A stretch of 64,000 nt of DNA from Dorea longicatena (GCF_025150085.1 NZ_CP102280.1:1313001-1377000); one strand, 5' to 3'; counted from the first letter of the stretch, positions 1 through 9,985 are shown. Numbers and translations: made by a program. The notes: a model not told the origin generated them from the letters alone.

Positions 1-338
1 AATCTGAGATTGGTAAGGTGAGAAGATTTTTAAATGAACATAATCTTCAGATTACCGAGGAAAATATGGTTGAGGAAGATGGAAAATTTTATCCAATGAT
101 GAAAGTCATACACGGAAAAAAAGAAGAATATACAATATGTGAATATACATATGGCAAACGTCTGCTTTTGGAACAGCATCCTGTCCTGAAAAAATATCTG
201 GACAGAGAGATGCAGATTAAAGAGAGTGTATTTCAACAACTTTTTAAACATCAGAACAGTGCAAGTGCTGCCGAGAGAATGGAAGAACTGAAACAGGAAA
301 TCATACTGACACAAGAGGCTTTAAAGTATTACGAGTAG
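1..338 (+). CDS. trmK: tRNA (adenine(22)-N1)-methyltransferase, C-terminal part (5' end outside window)
   Basis: The reading frame is open from the first bases (codons from base 3) and ends at the TAG at 336-338, so this is the last 111 residues or so of a gene that starts upstream. A GTG at 18 is in frame but is unlikely to be the start, because the frame continues to the left without a stop. The residues around VRRFLNEHNLQITEE and VEEDGKFYPMMKV resemble the C-terminal part of TrmK, which methylates N1 of adenine 22 in tRNA using SAM. Its SAM-binding domain lies off the window. The next gene, 19 bases downstream, is Nif3-like, and trmK-nif3 is a common Firmicutes pair. The family call rests mainly on that neighbourhood plus this short tail. 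Confidence 0.72.
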   Translation, partial: SEIGKVRRFLNEHNLQITEENMVEEDGKFYPMMKVIHGKKEEYTICEYTYGKRLLLEQHPVLKKYLDREMQIKESVFQQLFKHQNSASAAERMEELKQEIILTQEALKYYE

Positions 339-357
339 AAGAAAGGGAGTATGTAAG

Positions 358-1152
358 ATGTTGTGTAAAGATGTAATGTATGAGATTGAGAAAGAATATC
401 CGCTTAATTATGCGCTGTCGTGGGACAATGTAGGACTTCTGGTGGGAAGAGATGATAAGGAAGTAAAAAGGATTTATATTGCATTAGATGCCACAGATGA
501 AGTAATAGATGAAGCTGTCAGGACAGGAGCAGATATGTTGATTACACATCATCCGATGATATTTTCACCGATTAAGAGAATCCATAATCTGGATTTTGTC
601 GGAGAACGTATCTTAAAACTGATACAGAACGATATTTCTTATTATGCTATGCATACGAATTATGATGTACTGGGAATGGCAGACCTTTCCGGGGATAAGA
701 TGAATATGAAGAATGCAGAAATTCTGGAAGTAACTGCAGAAGGGGATATTGGGAAAGAAGATGAACCCGAAGGGATCGGAAGAGTATCTGATCTTGAGAC
801 ACCGATGACTCTCAGAGAATGCTGTGAAGATGTGAAGTCTGCATTTCATCTGGGGGCAGTAAAGGTATTCGGTAATCTGGAAGAAAAAGTAAAAAGAATA
901 GCAATCTGTCCGGGTTCCGGTAAAAGTGTGATTCAGGCGGCACTGGATAAGAATGCGGATGTTCTGATCACAGGAGATATCGGACATCATGAAGGAATTG
1001 ATGCGGTAGCCCAGGGACTGGCAATCATCGATGGCGGACATTATGGGATTGAACATATCTTTATTGAAGATATGAGACAGTATCTTGAAAAACATCTCAG
1101 TGAGGTTGAGATTGTTGCGGCACCGATCAGTCATCCGTTCCTGATCGTCTGA
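358..1152 (+). CDS. Nif3-like dinuclear metal centre hexameric protein (YqfO/YbgI family)
   Basis: A 264-residue protein of the Nif3/DUF34 family. Members form hexameric rings with a dinuclear metal site; their cellular role is unsettled, although some databases label them GTP cyclohydrolase 1 type 2 homologs. The metal-binding signatures are visible: ITHHPMIF near residue 62, ITGDIGHHEG near 201 and DGGHYGIEH near 223. A CPGSGKS-like loop lies near 178. The length matches the short form, without the PII-like insert seen in B. subtilis YqfO. AAGAAAGGGAG precedes the ATG. It follows trmK closely and probably shares its transcript. Confidence 0.9.
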   Translation: MLCKDVMYEIEKEYPLNYALSWDNVGLLVGRDDKEVKRIYIALDATDEVIDEAVRTGADMLITHHPMIFSPIKRIHNLDFVGERILKLIQNDISYYAMHTNYDVLGMADLSGDKMNMKNAEILEVTAEGDIGKEDEPEGIGRVSDLETPMTLRECCEDVKSAFHLGAVKVFGNLEEKVKRIAICPGSGKSVIQAALDKNADVLITGDIGHHEGIDAVAQGLAIIDGGHYGIEHIFIEDMRQYLEKHLSEVEIVAAPISHPFLIV

Positions 1153-1191
1153 TTCCATACATAACCCGGAGAGAAGAAATGAGGTGCAGGT

Positions 1192-2859
1192 ATGAATGAA
1201 GTTTTTTATACAGTTCAGGTAGGGGACTGTGACAGAAAGTTTCGGGAAGGAACAACATATCTGGATATTGCAAAAGAATATCAGCATGAATATGAGCACG
1301 ATATAGTATTAGTATTTGTTGATGGAAGGTTACAGGAATTATTTAAAACATTAAAAAAAGACTGTAAACTTGAGTTTGTGACGACTGCAGATTCGCTTGG
1401 ATATAAAGCGTATCGCAGAAGTATGAGCCTGATGCTCGTAAAAGCGGTATATGATGTGGCAGAACATAAGAATATCGATAAAGTCCGTATTCATTATTCT
1501 GTAAGTAAAGGGTATTATTGTACGATAGAAGGCAATATAGAACTCACACAAGAGTTTCTGGATAAGGTAGAGAGACGGATGAGGACAATGGTAGAAAAGA
1601 ATCTGCCGATTCAGAAAAAAAGTGTGCATACAGACGATGCGATTGCAATGTTTGGAGAGCATGGGATGCATGACAAAGAACGATTGTTTCATTATCGAAG
1701 GGTATCACGTGTGAATATTTACAGTATGAATGAATTTGAAGATTATTATTATGGATATATGGTTCCGAGTGCCGGATATTTAAAATATTTCAAATTATAT
1801 TTGTATGATGAAGGGTTTGTAATTCAGATGCCGACCCAGGGTGAGCCGGAAAAAGTACCTCCGTTTGAACCACAGAACCAGCTGTTTCATGTGTTACAGG
1901 AATCAACGAAATGGGGAGATGCTCAGGGAATAGAAACGGTAGGTGATTTGAACGATAAAATTACCAGAAGTGATGTGAATGAACTGGTACTGGTACAGGA
2001 AGCGCTTCAGGAAGAAAAAATAGCGCAGATTGCGGAACAGGTCAGAGTACGTTCGGATGTTCGGTTTGTACTGATCGCGGGGCCGTCTTCCTCCAGTAAG
2101 ACAACGTTTTCTCATCGTTTGTCTGTACAGCTCAGGGCGAATGGACTGTGCCCGTATCCAATTGCAGTGGACAATTATTTTAAAGAACGTGAAGAGACTC
2201 CGAAAGATGAGAATGGCAATTATGACTTTGAGGGGCTGGGAGCGGTAGATGTAGAACTGTTTAATCGTCAGCTTCAGGAACTTCTCGATGGAAAAGAAGT
2301 GGTAATACCAGAATTTAATTTTGTCACGGGACACAAAGAATATAAGGGCAGACCGAAAAAGTTAAAGGAAAATGAAGTGCTTGTAATAGAAGGAATTCAT
2401 TGCCTGAATCCGGAATTAACCAGAAATCTTCCGGATGAGAACAAGTTTAAAATATATATCAGTGCACTCACGCAGCTGAATATTGATGAACATAATCGGA
2501 TTCCGACAACAGATGGGCGTCTGATCCGCAGAATTGTCCGAGATGCGAGAACGAGAGGAACTTCTGCAAAAGAAACTATCCGTATGTGGCCGTCTGTACG
2601 AAAAGGTGAGGAGTGTAATATATTCCCATATCAGGAGGAAGCGGATGTGATGTTCAATTCTGCATTGATTTATGAACTGGCAGTATTGAAACCATATGTA
2701 GAAGCACAGCTTTTTGGAATTGAAAGAGAGTGTCCGGAATATCTGGAAGCGAAACGCTTGTTAAAGTTCCTGGATTATTTTGTAGGGATCGGAAGCGAGA
2801 ATGTGCCGGCAAATTCACTTTTAAGGGAGTTTATCGGTGGCGGATGTTTCCATGTATAA
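1192..2859 (+). CDS. TGS-like domain plus uridine kinase-like nucleoside kinase
   Basis: A 555-residue two-part protein. Roughly residues 1-70 look like the TGS and adjoining domains found at the start of threonyl-tRNA synthetase. The C-terminal half (about 285-500) is a P-loop phosphoribulokinase/uridine kinase-type kinase with Walker A GPSSSSKTTFSHR, the PIAVDNYFKERE segment and VLVIEGIHCLNPEL. The expected reaction is NTP-dependent phosphorylation of a nucleoside or related small molecule in the cytoplasm; the true substrate is not established by the sequence. Proteins of this layout are usually annotated 'nucleoside kinase' in Clostridia. The RBS GAGGTG lies just before the ATG. A terminator and a dispersed repeat copy follow. 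Confidence 0.85.
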   Translation: MNEVFYTVQVGDCDRKFREGTTYLDIAKEYQHEYEHDIVLVFVDGRLQELFKTLKKDCKLEFVTTADSLGYKAYRRSMSLMLVKAVYDVAEHKNIDKVRIHYSVSKGYYCTIEGNIELTQEFLDKVERRMRTMVEKNLPIQKKSVHTDDAIAMFGEHGMHDKERLFHYRRVSRVNIYSMNEFEDYYYGYMVPSAGYLKYFKLYLYDEGFVIQMPTQGEPEKVPPFEPQNQLFHVLQESTKWGDAQGIETVGDLNDKITRSDVNELVLVQEALQEEKIAQIAEQVRVRSDVRFVLIAGPSSSSKTTFSHRLSVQLRANGLCPYPIAVDNYFKEREETPKDENGNYDFEGLGAVDVELFNRQLQELLDGKEVVIPEFNFVTGHKEYKGRPKKLKENEVLVIEGIHCLNPELTRNLPDENKFKIYISALTQLNIDEHNRIPTTDGRLIRRIVRDARTRGTSAKETIRMWPSVRKGEECNIFPYQEEADVMFNSALIYELAVLKPYVEAQLFGIERECPEYLEAKRLLKFLDYFVGIGSENVPANSLLREFIGGGCFHV

Positions 2860-2873
2860 TGTATAAAGTATAA

Positions 2874-2915
2874 ATGCAAAAGAACCTGTCATCGTCAGCT
2901 TCTTTTGCATTTTTT
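2874..2915 (+). terminator. Rho-independent terminator after the nucleoside kinase
   Basis: An 11-bp perfect inverted repeat (2874-2884 with 2900-2910, ATGCAAAAGAA and its complement) is followed by a T run. It lies 15 bases after the stop codon. The minus-strand aroC ends about 80 bases further on. Confidence 0.8.
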
Positions 2916-2917
2916 GG

Positions 2918-2963
2918 TATAACAAAGTATGCAAGAGAAGTTGCCGGTGGCAAGTTCTATGTA
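2918..2963 (+). repeat. Dispersed 46-nt palindromic repeat, copy 1
   Basis: One of a family of about 46-nt elements. The consensus opens with TATACCAAAGTATGCAAG and closes with GGCAAGTTCTCTGTA. The middle is an imperfect palindrome (AGAGAA-g-TTGCC, 3-nt loop, GGCAA-g-TTCTCT). This copy differs at a few positions (TATAAC at the start, TTCTAT near the end). It lies between a terminator and the end of convergent aroC. Confidence 0.85.
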
Positions 2964-2994
2964 TCAACATGCGTTCGGAAGAAGCAGTCACCTA

Positions 2995-4092
2995 TTAAAG
3001 ATAAATATTTTTGAGATATTCAATACGCGAAGTCATATTCTGCATCAGAAGATCTGTAAGTGTAATTGCAGCCATGGATTCCACTACAACAACCGCACGT
3101 GGAACGATAACCGGATCATGTCGTCCAGAAATAGCAATTTCGATGTTTTCTCCGGCAGTGTTTACTGTTTTCTGTGGTTGGGAAATAGAAGGTGTCGGTT
3201 TGATGGCTGCACGTAATATAATGGAACTTCCATCGCTGATACCGCCGAGAATCCCCCCACTATGGTTGGTCTGCTTCAAAACTTGTCCGTTTTCGGAGAT
3301 GAAAGAATCATTGTTGATACTTCCTTTGGAAGATGTAACAGAGAATCCATCACCGATTTCTACACCTTTGACAGCCCCGATTGACATAACGGCTTTGGCG
3401 AGGGAAGCATCCAGTTTGTCAAAAACGGGCTCCCCGACACCTGCGGGCATACCTTCAATAATACATTCAATCAGACCGCCGGACGAATCCTGATCAGAAA
3501 TACATTGTTCCAAATAGGCAGCTGCCTGCTGTGCGTATTCCGAATTTGGCATATAAAGGCGGTTTTCATTAATTACAGAATAATCATAGGCATCGGAAGG
3601 AATGGATACAGGACCGATTGCTTTGGTATAGGTAGTAAGTTTTATTCCAAGACATTCAAGAATGCGGGAAGCGACAGCTCCGCCGGCAACGCGTCCAATA
3701 GTTTCTCTTCCGGAAGTACGTCCGCCGCCGCGATAGTCGCGTAAACCGTATTTTTTATCAAATGTATAATCGGCATGCCCCGGACGATAGCAGTCTTTGA
3801 TATTGCTGTAATCATGAGAACGCTGATCGTTATTACGGACTACGAGAGAAATAGGTGTTCCGGTCGTATACCCTTCAAAAACGCCGGAAAGAATCTCGAC
3901 TGTATCCGATTCTCTGCGGGCAGTAGTGAATTTGCTTTGACCAGGTTTTCTGCGGTCAAGAAATGCCTGTATATAATCAGTGGTGAGAGGAATCCCGGCG
4001 GGACATCCGTCTACGACGACTCCGAGAGCCGGTCCATGGGATTCACCCCAGGTTGTGATCCTGAATAAAGTTCCAAAAGTTGATCCTGCCAT
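2995..4092 (-). CDS. aroC: Chorismate synthase
   Basis: A 365-residue protein that makes chorismate from 5-enolpyruvylshikimate 3-phosphate, using reduced FMN; it is the last common step of aromatic amino-acid synthesis. The N-terminus GTLFRITTWGESHG is the family signature. Also visible are DRRKPGQ, RNNDQRSHDY, GLRDYRGGGRTSGRET and, near the C-terminus, GRHDPVIVPRAV. The length is normal for the family. It stands alone on the minus strand rather than in an aro operon; pheA is at 40.7 kb and a separate shikimate-type cluster is at 24-34 kb. An RBS-like AAGGAGAC lies upstream of the start. Confidence 0.97.
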   Translation of the reverse strand: MAGSTFGTLFRITTWGESHGPALGVVVDGCPAGIPLTTDYIQAFLDRRKPGQSKFTTARRESDTVEILSGVFEGYTTGTPISLVVRNNDQRSHDYSNIKDCYRPGHADYTFDKKYGLRDYRGGGRTSGRETIGRVAGGAVASRILECLGIKLTTYTKAIGPVSIPSDAYDYSVINENRLYMPNSEYAQQAAAYLEQCISDQDSSGGLIECIIEGMPAGVGEPVFDKLDASLAKAVMSIGAVKGVEIGDGFSVTSSKGSINNDSFISENGQVLKQTNHSGGILGGISDGSSIILRAAIKPTPSISQPQKTVNTAGENIEIAISGRHDPVIVPRAVVVVESMAAITLTDLLMQNMTSRIEYLKNIYL

Positions 4093-4317
4093 ATCTGTGT
4101 CTCCTTAGTTCGTATGTATTCGGTCATAAAAGATTGTGTTATTATATAAAATATATTATATAAAAAAAGCATCGAAGCCGCAATCATAAATTATTTATAA
4201 AATATCTTGTGAAAAAATTTGGATTTTATCTGTACTTTTCTATATATGCATATTATAATTAGAAAGCATGAACTTTATTATAAGCAGGTAAATTTCATTG
4301 TAGAGGAGTTAGAATTA

Positions 4318-5877
4318 ATGAGCATTAGAGAAAAACATACAGATAAAATGGAAGAAATATTAGAGAAAGAAATGTATGCGGATGAGGGATTTTCAGAAAT
4401 TGATGAAGAGGATCAGAGACCTGAAACACAGAAAGTAATGAAACAAGAAAGAAGACAACAAAGAAAAAACAGAAGAAAAAACTGGAAATTGCGTAATAAG
4501 ATAGCAATTGTACTTTCGCTGATCGTTTCGGTCATTGCAATTGGTTATGTGGGTACGGCAGTATTTTACAGTACACATTTCTTTTCAAAGACTGTCATTA
4601 ATGGAATAGACTGTTCGAATAAGAATGTAAAACAGGTAGAGGAATATCTGGAGAAAGAAGTTGCAGATTATAAACTGACATTACTTGAAGCCGATAATAA
4701 AACAGAAGTAATTGAAGGAAAAGACATATCATTAAAGTATGTACCCGGAAAACAGGTAGAAAAACTGATAAAAGGACAGAATCCGTTCCTGTGGATCGAG
4801 TCGTTATGGAAAGGCCGCAATATGAAGGCAAAGATCGGGGTAGAGTATGATGAAAGCGCATTAAAAACGCAGATTGCAAATCTGGAATGCATGAAAGAAG
4901 AGAATCAGATTGCACCGGTTAATGCACATCCGGAATTCAAGACGGACAAATTTGTGGTTGTACCGGAGACGGATGGTACAACGATCAAGACTGAAGAGTT
5001 CCGTAAGGCAGTAATAACCGCAGTGAACGGGGCAAATGAAAAGCTTGATCTTTTAAAAACAGGCTGCTATGAAAAGCCGGCTTACACATCAGATTCCAAA
5101 AAGGTAACAGAAGCCTGTGATGCAATGAACAAATATCTTGGAGCAACGGTTACCTATGATTTCAAACCGAATACAGAGGTTGTCGATTCTTCTATGATAT
5201 CTAAGTGGGTTAAAGTTGACGATGATATGAATGTGACATTCGATGAAAGTGCTGTGAAAGAATACGTTCAGTCACTTGCAGCAAAGTATGATACAAAGGG
5301 AAAAGAAAGAACATTTACATCAGCAAGCGGTAATACCGTTACGGTTTCGGGTGGAAGTTACGGATGGAAGATTGATCAGGAAGCAGAGTACAATGCGCTG
5401 ATCGCGAATATTCAAAAAGCGGAAACAGTAACAAGAGAGCCCAATTATTCAAGCCGTGCAGCAAGTCATGATGGAAATGATGTGGGAAATACTTACGCAG
5501 AGGTTAATCTGACAACACAGCATATGTATTATGTAAAAGATGGGCATATTGCTCTGGAGACAGATGTTGTAACGGGAAATCCAAATAAAGGAAATGCAAC
5601 TCCGACCGGTGTCTATTCGCTTGCATATAAAGCAAAAGATCAGACGCTTAAGGGAACGAAAAAGGCAGATGGTACTTATGAGTATGAGACGCCTGTAAAA
5701 TACTGGATGCCGTTTAACGGAGGTGTCGGTTTCCATGATGCATCATGGCAGCCTACATTTGGAGGCAGCAGGTATCAGACAAATGGATCACATGGATGTG
5801 TAAACATGCCGCCTGAGATGGCCGGAAAATTATTCGAACTTATTTCGGCAGGAACACCGGTGGTAGTACATAATTAG
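4318..5877 (+). CDS. Membrane-anchored L,D-transpeptidase with YkuD domain
   Basis: A 519-residue peptidoglycan cross-linking enzyme on the outer face of the membrane. I chose the ATG at 4318 over an upstream in-frame TTG at 4219 because AGAGGAG sits 9-15 bases before it. Layout: a basic cytoplasmic head of about 55 residues rich in Arg/Lys, one membrane segment (IAIVLSLIVSVIAIGYVG), an extracellular stretch of about 270 residues resembling the PG-binding domain often paired with YkuD, then the YkuD catalytic domain. The catalytic motif SHGCVNMP with its nucleophile Cys lies near the C-terminus, after GVGFHDA. Such enzymes form 3-3 cross-links or attach to wall peptides. tgt follows 19 bases later. 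Confidence 0.93.
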   Translation: MSIREKHTDKMEEILEKEMYADEGFSEIDEEDQRPETQKVMKQERRQQRKNRRKNWKLRNKIAIVLSLIVSVIAIGYVGTAVFYSTHFFSKTVINGIDCSNKNVKQVEEYLEKEVADYKLTLLEADNKTEVIEGKDISLKYVPGKQVEKLIKGQNPFLWIESLWKGRNMKAKIGVEYDESALKTQIANLECMKEENQIAPVNAHPEFKTDKFVVVPETDGTTIKTEEFRKAVITAVNGANEKLDLLKTGCYEKPAYTSDSKKVTEACDAMNKYLGATVTYDFKPNTEVVDSSMISKWVKVDDDMNVTFDESAVKEYVQSLAAKYDTKGKERTFTSASGNTVTVSGGSYGWKIDQEAEYNALIANIQKAETVTREPNYSSRAASHDGNDVGNTYAEVNLTTQHMYYVKDGHIALETDVVTGNPNKGNATPTGVYSLAYKAKDQTLKGTKKADGTYEYETPVKYWMPFNGGVGFHDASWQPTFGGSRYQTNGSHGCVNMPPEMAGKLFELISAGTPVVVHN

Positions 5878-5896
5878 AGAAAAAGGAAATATAATC

Positions 5897-7030
5897 ATGT
5901 ATGAATTAATCAAAAAAGACGGCCTTGCAAAAAGAGGACGGCTGCATACGGTACATGGGGTCATCGAGACCCCCGTGTTTATGAATGTCGGTACGGCAGC
6001 TGCAATTAAAGGGGCTGTGGCAACTACGGATTTGCAGGAGATAAAGACGCAGGTAGAATTATCAAATACTTATCATTTACATGTGCGTCCGGGAGACGAA
6101 GTGGTAAAAAAATTGGGCGGACTTCACAAATTTATGAATTGGGACAAGCCGATTCTTACCGATTCGGGCGGATTTCAGGTGTTTTCACTTGCGGGACTGC
6201 GCAGAATCAAAGAAGAGGGAGTGTATTTCAATTCCCATATTGACGGACATAAAATATTTATGGGGCCGGAAGAGAGTATGCGGATTCAGTCGAATCTGGC
6301 ATCTACGATAGCGATGGCATTTGATGAGTGCCCGTCGAGTGTAGCTGACAGGGAATATATAGAAAAATCTGTGGCGCGTACGACCAGATGGCTTGTACGA
6401 TGTAAAAAAGAAATGGAACGCCTGAATTCGCTTCCGGATACAATTAATAAGCATCAGATGCTTTTTGGAATCAATCAGGGCGGAGTATATGAAGATATCC
6501 GTATCAAACATGCGGATGAGATTTCAAAACTGGATCTGGATGGATATGCGGTTGGCGGACTGGCAGTCGGTGAATCGCATGAAGAGATGTACCGGATCCT
6601 GGATGCAGTTGTTCCCCATCTTCCAGATCATAAACCGACTTATCTGATGGGAGTCGGAACTCCGGTGAATATTCTGGAAGCAGTTGACAGAGGCGTAGAT
6701 TTCTTTGACTGTGTGTACCCAAGCAGAAATGGAAGACATGGACATGTGTACACGAATCATGGAAAACTTAATCTGTTCAATGCCAAATTTGAGCTGGATG
6801 ACAGACCGATTGAAGAAGGATGCCAGTGTCCGGCATGCCGCAATTATTCAAGAGCATATATCAGACATCTGTTAAAAGCAAAAGAAATGCTGGGAATGCG
6901 TCTGTGTGTGCTTCATAATCTGTATTTCTATAATACAATGATGGAAGAGATCCGTGATGCAATCGATCATGACTGTTATAAAGAGTATAAAGAGAGAAAA
7001 ATTGCCGCTGTAACGGGCAAGAATGAATAA
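5897..7030 (+). CDS. tgt: tRNA-guanine transglycosylase
   Basis: A 377-residue enzyme that exchanges guanine-34 in the anticodon of certain tRNAs for a queuosine precursor. Visible signatures are ELSNTYHL, LTDSGGFQVFSL (catalytic region), the recognition segment GINQGGVY, YLMGVGTP, the second catalytic Asp segment DCVYPSRNGRHGH, and the zinc site CQCPAC plus a later His. The length and order are standard. It lies in the usual Firmicutes arrangement just upstream of yajC. Its RBS (AAAAGGAAA) is 7 bases before the ATG. Confidence 0.98.
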   Translation: MYELIKKDGLAKRGRLHTVHGVIETPVFMNVGTAAAIKGAVATTDLQEIKTQVELSNTYHLHVRPGDEVVKKLGGLHKFMNWDKPILTDSGGFQVFSLAGLRRIKEEGVYFNSHIDGHKIFMGPEESMRIQSNLASTIAMAFDECPSSVADREYIEKSVARTTRWLVRCKKEMERLNSLPDTINKHQMLFGINQGGVYEDIRIKHADEISKLDLDGYAVGGLAVGESHEEMYRILDAVVPHLPDHKPTYLMGVGTPVNILEAVDRGVDFFDCVYPSRNGRHGHVYTNHGKLNLFNAKFELDDRPIEEGCQCPACRNYSRAYIRHLLKAKEMLGMRLCVLHNLYFYNTMMEEIRDAIDHDCYKEYKERKIAAVTGKNE

Positions 7031-7048
7031 AATAATGAAAAAAGCATA

Positions 7049-7075
7049 AAAAACCTTGCTGAATGTGAGGTTTTT
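7049..7075 (+). terminator. Weak hairpin between tgt and yajC
   Basis: An 8-bp AT-rich stem (AAAAACCT with AGGTTTTT, 11-nt loop) ends in T residues. It could act as a partial terminator after tgt; the short stem makes it weak. Confidence 0.45.
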
Positions 7076-7120
7076 GTGTATGATAGCAATAGTGTTTAAA
7101 GATGAGTAGGAGGAAAAGAG

Positions 7121-7429
7121 ATGTTTTCATTAGCAGCACAGAGCTCCAGCGGTACAAGCTGGGTTATTTTAATTGTTGTATATGCAGTTATTTTCGGAGG
7201 ATTCTACATGATCTTCATGAGACCTCAGAAGAAAGAACAGAAGAGAGTTCAGGCAATGATCAACGAGATGGAAGTCGGAGATACAGTACTGACAACAGGC
7301 GGATTTTACGGTGTACTGATCGATATCAGTGATGAAGATGTAATCGTAGAATTCGGAAGCAACAAGAACTGCCGTATTCCAATGCAGAAAGCAGCAATCG
7401 CACAGGTTGAAAAAGCATCTGCAGAATAA
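7121..7429 (+). CDS. yajC: Preprotein translocase accessory subunit YajC
   Basis: A 102-residue single-span membrane protein that associates with SecDF-YidC and the Sec translocon. The N-terminus has one hydrophobic segment (WVILIVVYAVIFGGFYMIF) followed by the family motif MRPQKKEQKR. The soluble tail has the usual GDTVLTTGGFYGVL and a small beta-rich region. The ATG at 7121 is preceded by AGGAGGAAAAG. The tgt-yajC order is conserved, but secDF does not follow here; a terminator and then pflB do. Confidence 0.95.
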   Translation: MFSLAAQSSSGTSWVILIVVYAVIFGGFYMIFMRPQKKEQKRVQAMINEMEVGDTVLTTGGFYGVLIDISDEDVIVEFGSNKNCRIPMQKAAIAQVEKASAE

Positions 7430-7433
7430 AATG

Positions 7434-7478
7434 CAAAAGAATGGAGAATCTGTATAATGTGCAGGTTCTTCTTTTTTA
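7434..7478 (+). terminator. Terminator-like hairpin after yajC
   Basis: A GCAAAAGAA arm and a GTTCTTCTTTTTT arm pair imperfectly, with extra pairing of GAGAATCTG-like bases inside, and end in a T run. It starts within ten bases of the yajC stop. Confidence 0.55.
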
Positions 7479-7659
7479 TACAAAAATATGTAAGAGGGAT
7501 CAGAATGCCAACGTCAGTTCCTCCACATCTTTTAGTGCCCAAAAGGTAAAATTGTGCCTGGAAAAATGCGAAATAAAGCGATATTGTTCGTATAAATATA
7601 CACAAATTGCACAAAATTGCATACAAGGGCGATTTTGAAAACGATTATCAGAATAAGCC

Positions 7660-7688
7660 TTGATATTTTCTTCACGAAATGGTATACT
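7660..7688 (+). promoter_or_regulatory. Strong sigma-A-type promoter for pflB
   Basis: TTGATA at 7660-7665 and TATACT at 7683-7688 are separated by 17 bases, about 45 bases before the pflB ATG. The rest of the 303-base gap between yajC and pflB (7430-7732) holds the yajC terminator and then an AT-rich stretch with no other recognisable element. The pflB RBS is AGGAAAGGGG. Confidence 0.75.
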
Positions 7689-7732
7689 GACGGCGCACAA
7701 GAAAATGAAAGATAGGAAAGGGGAACAAAAAG

Positions 7733-9985
7733 ATGGCACATTTTGAGCAGTGGGCTGGTTTTAAAGGAAAAGAATGGGTGAACTCAGTTGACGTTCGCAG
7801 CTTTATCCAGGAGAACTATACACCATATGAAGGAGACGAATCCTTCCTGGAAGGACCAACAGAAGCAACCGATACATTATGGGGTAAGCTTCAGGAACTT
7901 CAGAAAGAAGAGCGTGCAAAGGGCGGCGTTCTTGATATGGAAACTGAAGTAGTATCTGGTCTTACAGCATATGGCCCAGGATACATCAGTGAAGAGACAA
8001 AGGATCTTGAGAAGGTTGTTGGTCTTCAGACAGACAAACCTCTGAAGAGAGCTTTTATGCCATACGGTGGAATTAAGATGGCTGAGCAGGCTTGTACAAC
8101 TTACGGTTATCAGCCAAGCGAAGAACTTCATAAGATCTTTACAAAATATCATAAAACACACAACCAGGGAGTATTTGATATTTACACACCTGAAATGAAG
8201 AAAGCAAGACACAACAAGATCATCACAGGTCTTCCGGATACATACGGAAGAGGACGTATCGTTGGTGACTACCGTCGTGTAGCTCTTTATGGTATCGACT
8301 TCCTGATCGAGAAAAAACAGTATGACTTTGAGCGTTATGCAAGACACGGAATGAAGGGAACAGACTTCCGTCTTCGTGAAGAGCTTGCAGATCAGATCAA
8401 AGCTCTGAAAGAAATGAAAGAAATGGCAGCTGTATATGGCTATGACATTTCACAGCCGGCTAAAGATGCTCACGAAGCAGTACAGTGGCTGTACTTCGGA
8501 TATCTTGCAGCAATCAAGACTCAGAACGGAGCTGCAATGAGTGTTGGACGTATCTCTACATTCCTTGATATCTATATTGAAAGAGACTTAAAAGCTGGAA
8601 AGATCACAGAAAAAGAAGCTCAGGAATTAATCGACCACATGGTAATGAAATTCCGTATGGTTAAGTTCGCAAGAATCCCATCATACAACGAACTGTTCTC
8701 AGGAGACCCTACATGGGCAACACTGGAAGTTGGTGGACTTGGACAGGACGGACGTTCTATGGTAACAAAGAACGACTATCGTTTCCTTCACACACTGAAG
8801 AACATGGGACCTTCACCAGAACCAAACCTTACAGTACTTTACTCTTCAAGACTGCCAGAGAACTTCAAGAAGTTCGCAGCTCTGATTTCGGTAGAAACAA
8901 GCTCAATCCAGTATGAGAACGATGATGTTATGCGTCCGGTATGGGGCGATGACTATTCAATCTGCTGCTGCGTATCTGCTACAGAGACAGGTAAAGAGAT
9001 GCAGTTCTTCGGAGCTCGTGCAAACCTTGCTAAGTGTCTGTTATACGCTATCAACGGTGGTGTTGATGAAAAGAACAAAGTTCAGGTTGGACCTGCTTAC
9101 AGACCAATCACATCTGAGTACCTTGACTTCGATGAAGTAATGGAAAAATACGATGCTATGATGGAATGGTTAAGCAAACTGTATGTTGATACACTGAACA
9201 TGATCCACTATATGCATGACAAATACTACTATGAAGCAGCTCAGATGTCACTGATCGACACAGATGTTAAGCGTTCATTCGCAACAGGTATCGCTGGATT
9301 CTCTCACGTAGTAGATTCACTTTGCGCTATCAAATACGCTAAGGTTAAAGCTATTCGTGACGAAGACGGAATCACAAAAGATTTTGAGATCGAAGGAGAC
9401 TTCCCAAGATACGGTAACGATGATGACCGTGCAGATGACATGGCTATCTGGCTTCTGAAAACATTCATGCACAAACTGAACAAGTGCCACACATACAGAA
9501 ATTCTGTACCTACAACATCAATCCTTACAATTACTTCTAACGTAGTATATGGTAAGGCTACAGGATCTCTTCCAGATGGAAGAAAAGCAGGAGAACCACT
9601 TTCACCAGGTGCTAACCCATCTTACGGTGCAGAAAAGAGCGGACTTCTTGCATCTCTTAACTCTGTTGCTAAGCTGCCATACGAGCTGGCTCTGGATGGT
9701 ATTTCTAATACTCAGACAATCAGCCCAAGTGCACTTGGACACACAGATGACGAGCGTAAAGAAAATCTTGCACGTGTAATGGACGGATACTTCGATCAGG
9801 GAGCACATCACCTGAACGTTAACGTATTTGGTACAGACAAACTGGTTGACGCTATGGAACACCCAGAGAAACCAGAATACGCTAACTTCACAATCCGTGT
9901 ATCTGGATACGCAGTTAAGTTCATCGACCTGACTCGCGAACAGCAGTTAGACGTTATCGCAAGAACTTGCCACGATCATATGTAA
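7733..9985 (+). CDS. pflB: Formate C-acetyltransferase (pyruvate formate-lyase)
   Basis: A 750-residue glycyl-radical enzyme that splits pyruvate with CoA into acetyl-CoA and formate in anaerobic fermentation. The active-site cysteines lie in the [10 protein letters not shown] segment. The radical glycine is Gly725 in RVSGYAV, 25 residues from the C-terminus, where the family has it. The length is close to E. coli PflB (760). Codon choice (frequent GCT, CGT, AAC, TTC) differs from neighbouring genes and suits high expression, as does the near-consensus promoter. The activase gene pflA follows after a 180-base spacer with unusual sequence. Confidence 0.98.
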   Translation: MAHFEQWAGFKGKEWVNSVDVRSFIQENYTPYEGDESFLEGPTEATDTLWGKLQELQKEERAKGGVLDMETEVVSGLTAYGPGYISEETKDLEKVVGLQTDKPLKRAFMPYGGIKMAEQACTTYGYQPSEELHKIFTKYHKTHNQGVFDIYTPEMKKARHNKIITGLPDTYGRGRIVGDYRRVALYGIDFLIEKKQYDFERYARHGMKGTDFRLREELADQIKALKEMKEMAAVYGYDISQPAKDAHEAVQWLYFGYLAAIKTQNGAAMSVGRISTFLDIYIERDLKAGKITEKEAQELIDHMVMKFRMVKFARIPSYNELFSGDPTWATLEVGGLGQDGRSMVTKNDYRFLHTLKNMGPSPEPNLTVLYSSRLPENFKKFAALISVETSSIQYENDDVMRPVWGDDYSICCCVSATETGKEMQFFGARANLAKCLLYAINGGVDEKNKVQVGPAYRPITSEYLDFDEVMEKYDAMMEWLSKLYVDTLNMIHYMHDKYYYEAAQMSLIDTDVKRSFATGIAGFSHVVDSLCAIKYAKVKAIRDEDGITKDFEIEGDFPRYGNDDDRADDMAIWLLKTFMHKLNKCHTYRNSVPTTSILTITSNVVYGKATGSLPDGRKAGEPLSPGANPSYGAEKSGLLASLNSVAKLPYELALDGISNTQTISPSALGHTDDERKENLARVMDGYFDQGAHHLNVNVFGTDKLVDAMEHPEKPEYANFTIRVSGYAVKFIDLTREQQLDVIARTCHDHM

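Noticed and set aside
613-1299. A 228-codon open frame on the minus strand opposite the Nif3-like gene
   Set aside because: It is antisense to a well-supported gene, has no RBS, and encodes a Cys/Phe/His-rich chain typical of reverse-strand translation of AT-rich genes.
2929-3216. A plus-strand 95-codon frame starting inside repeat copy 1 and running into aroC
   Set aside because: It mostly overlaps aroC in antisense and begins within a non-coding repeat.
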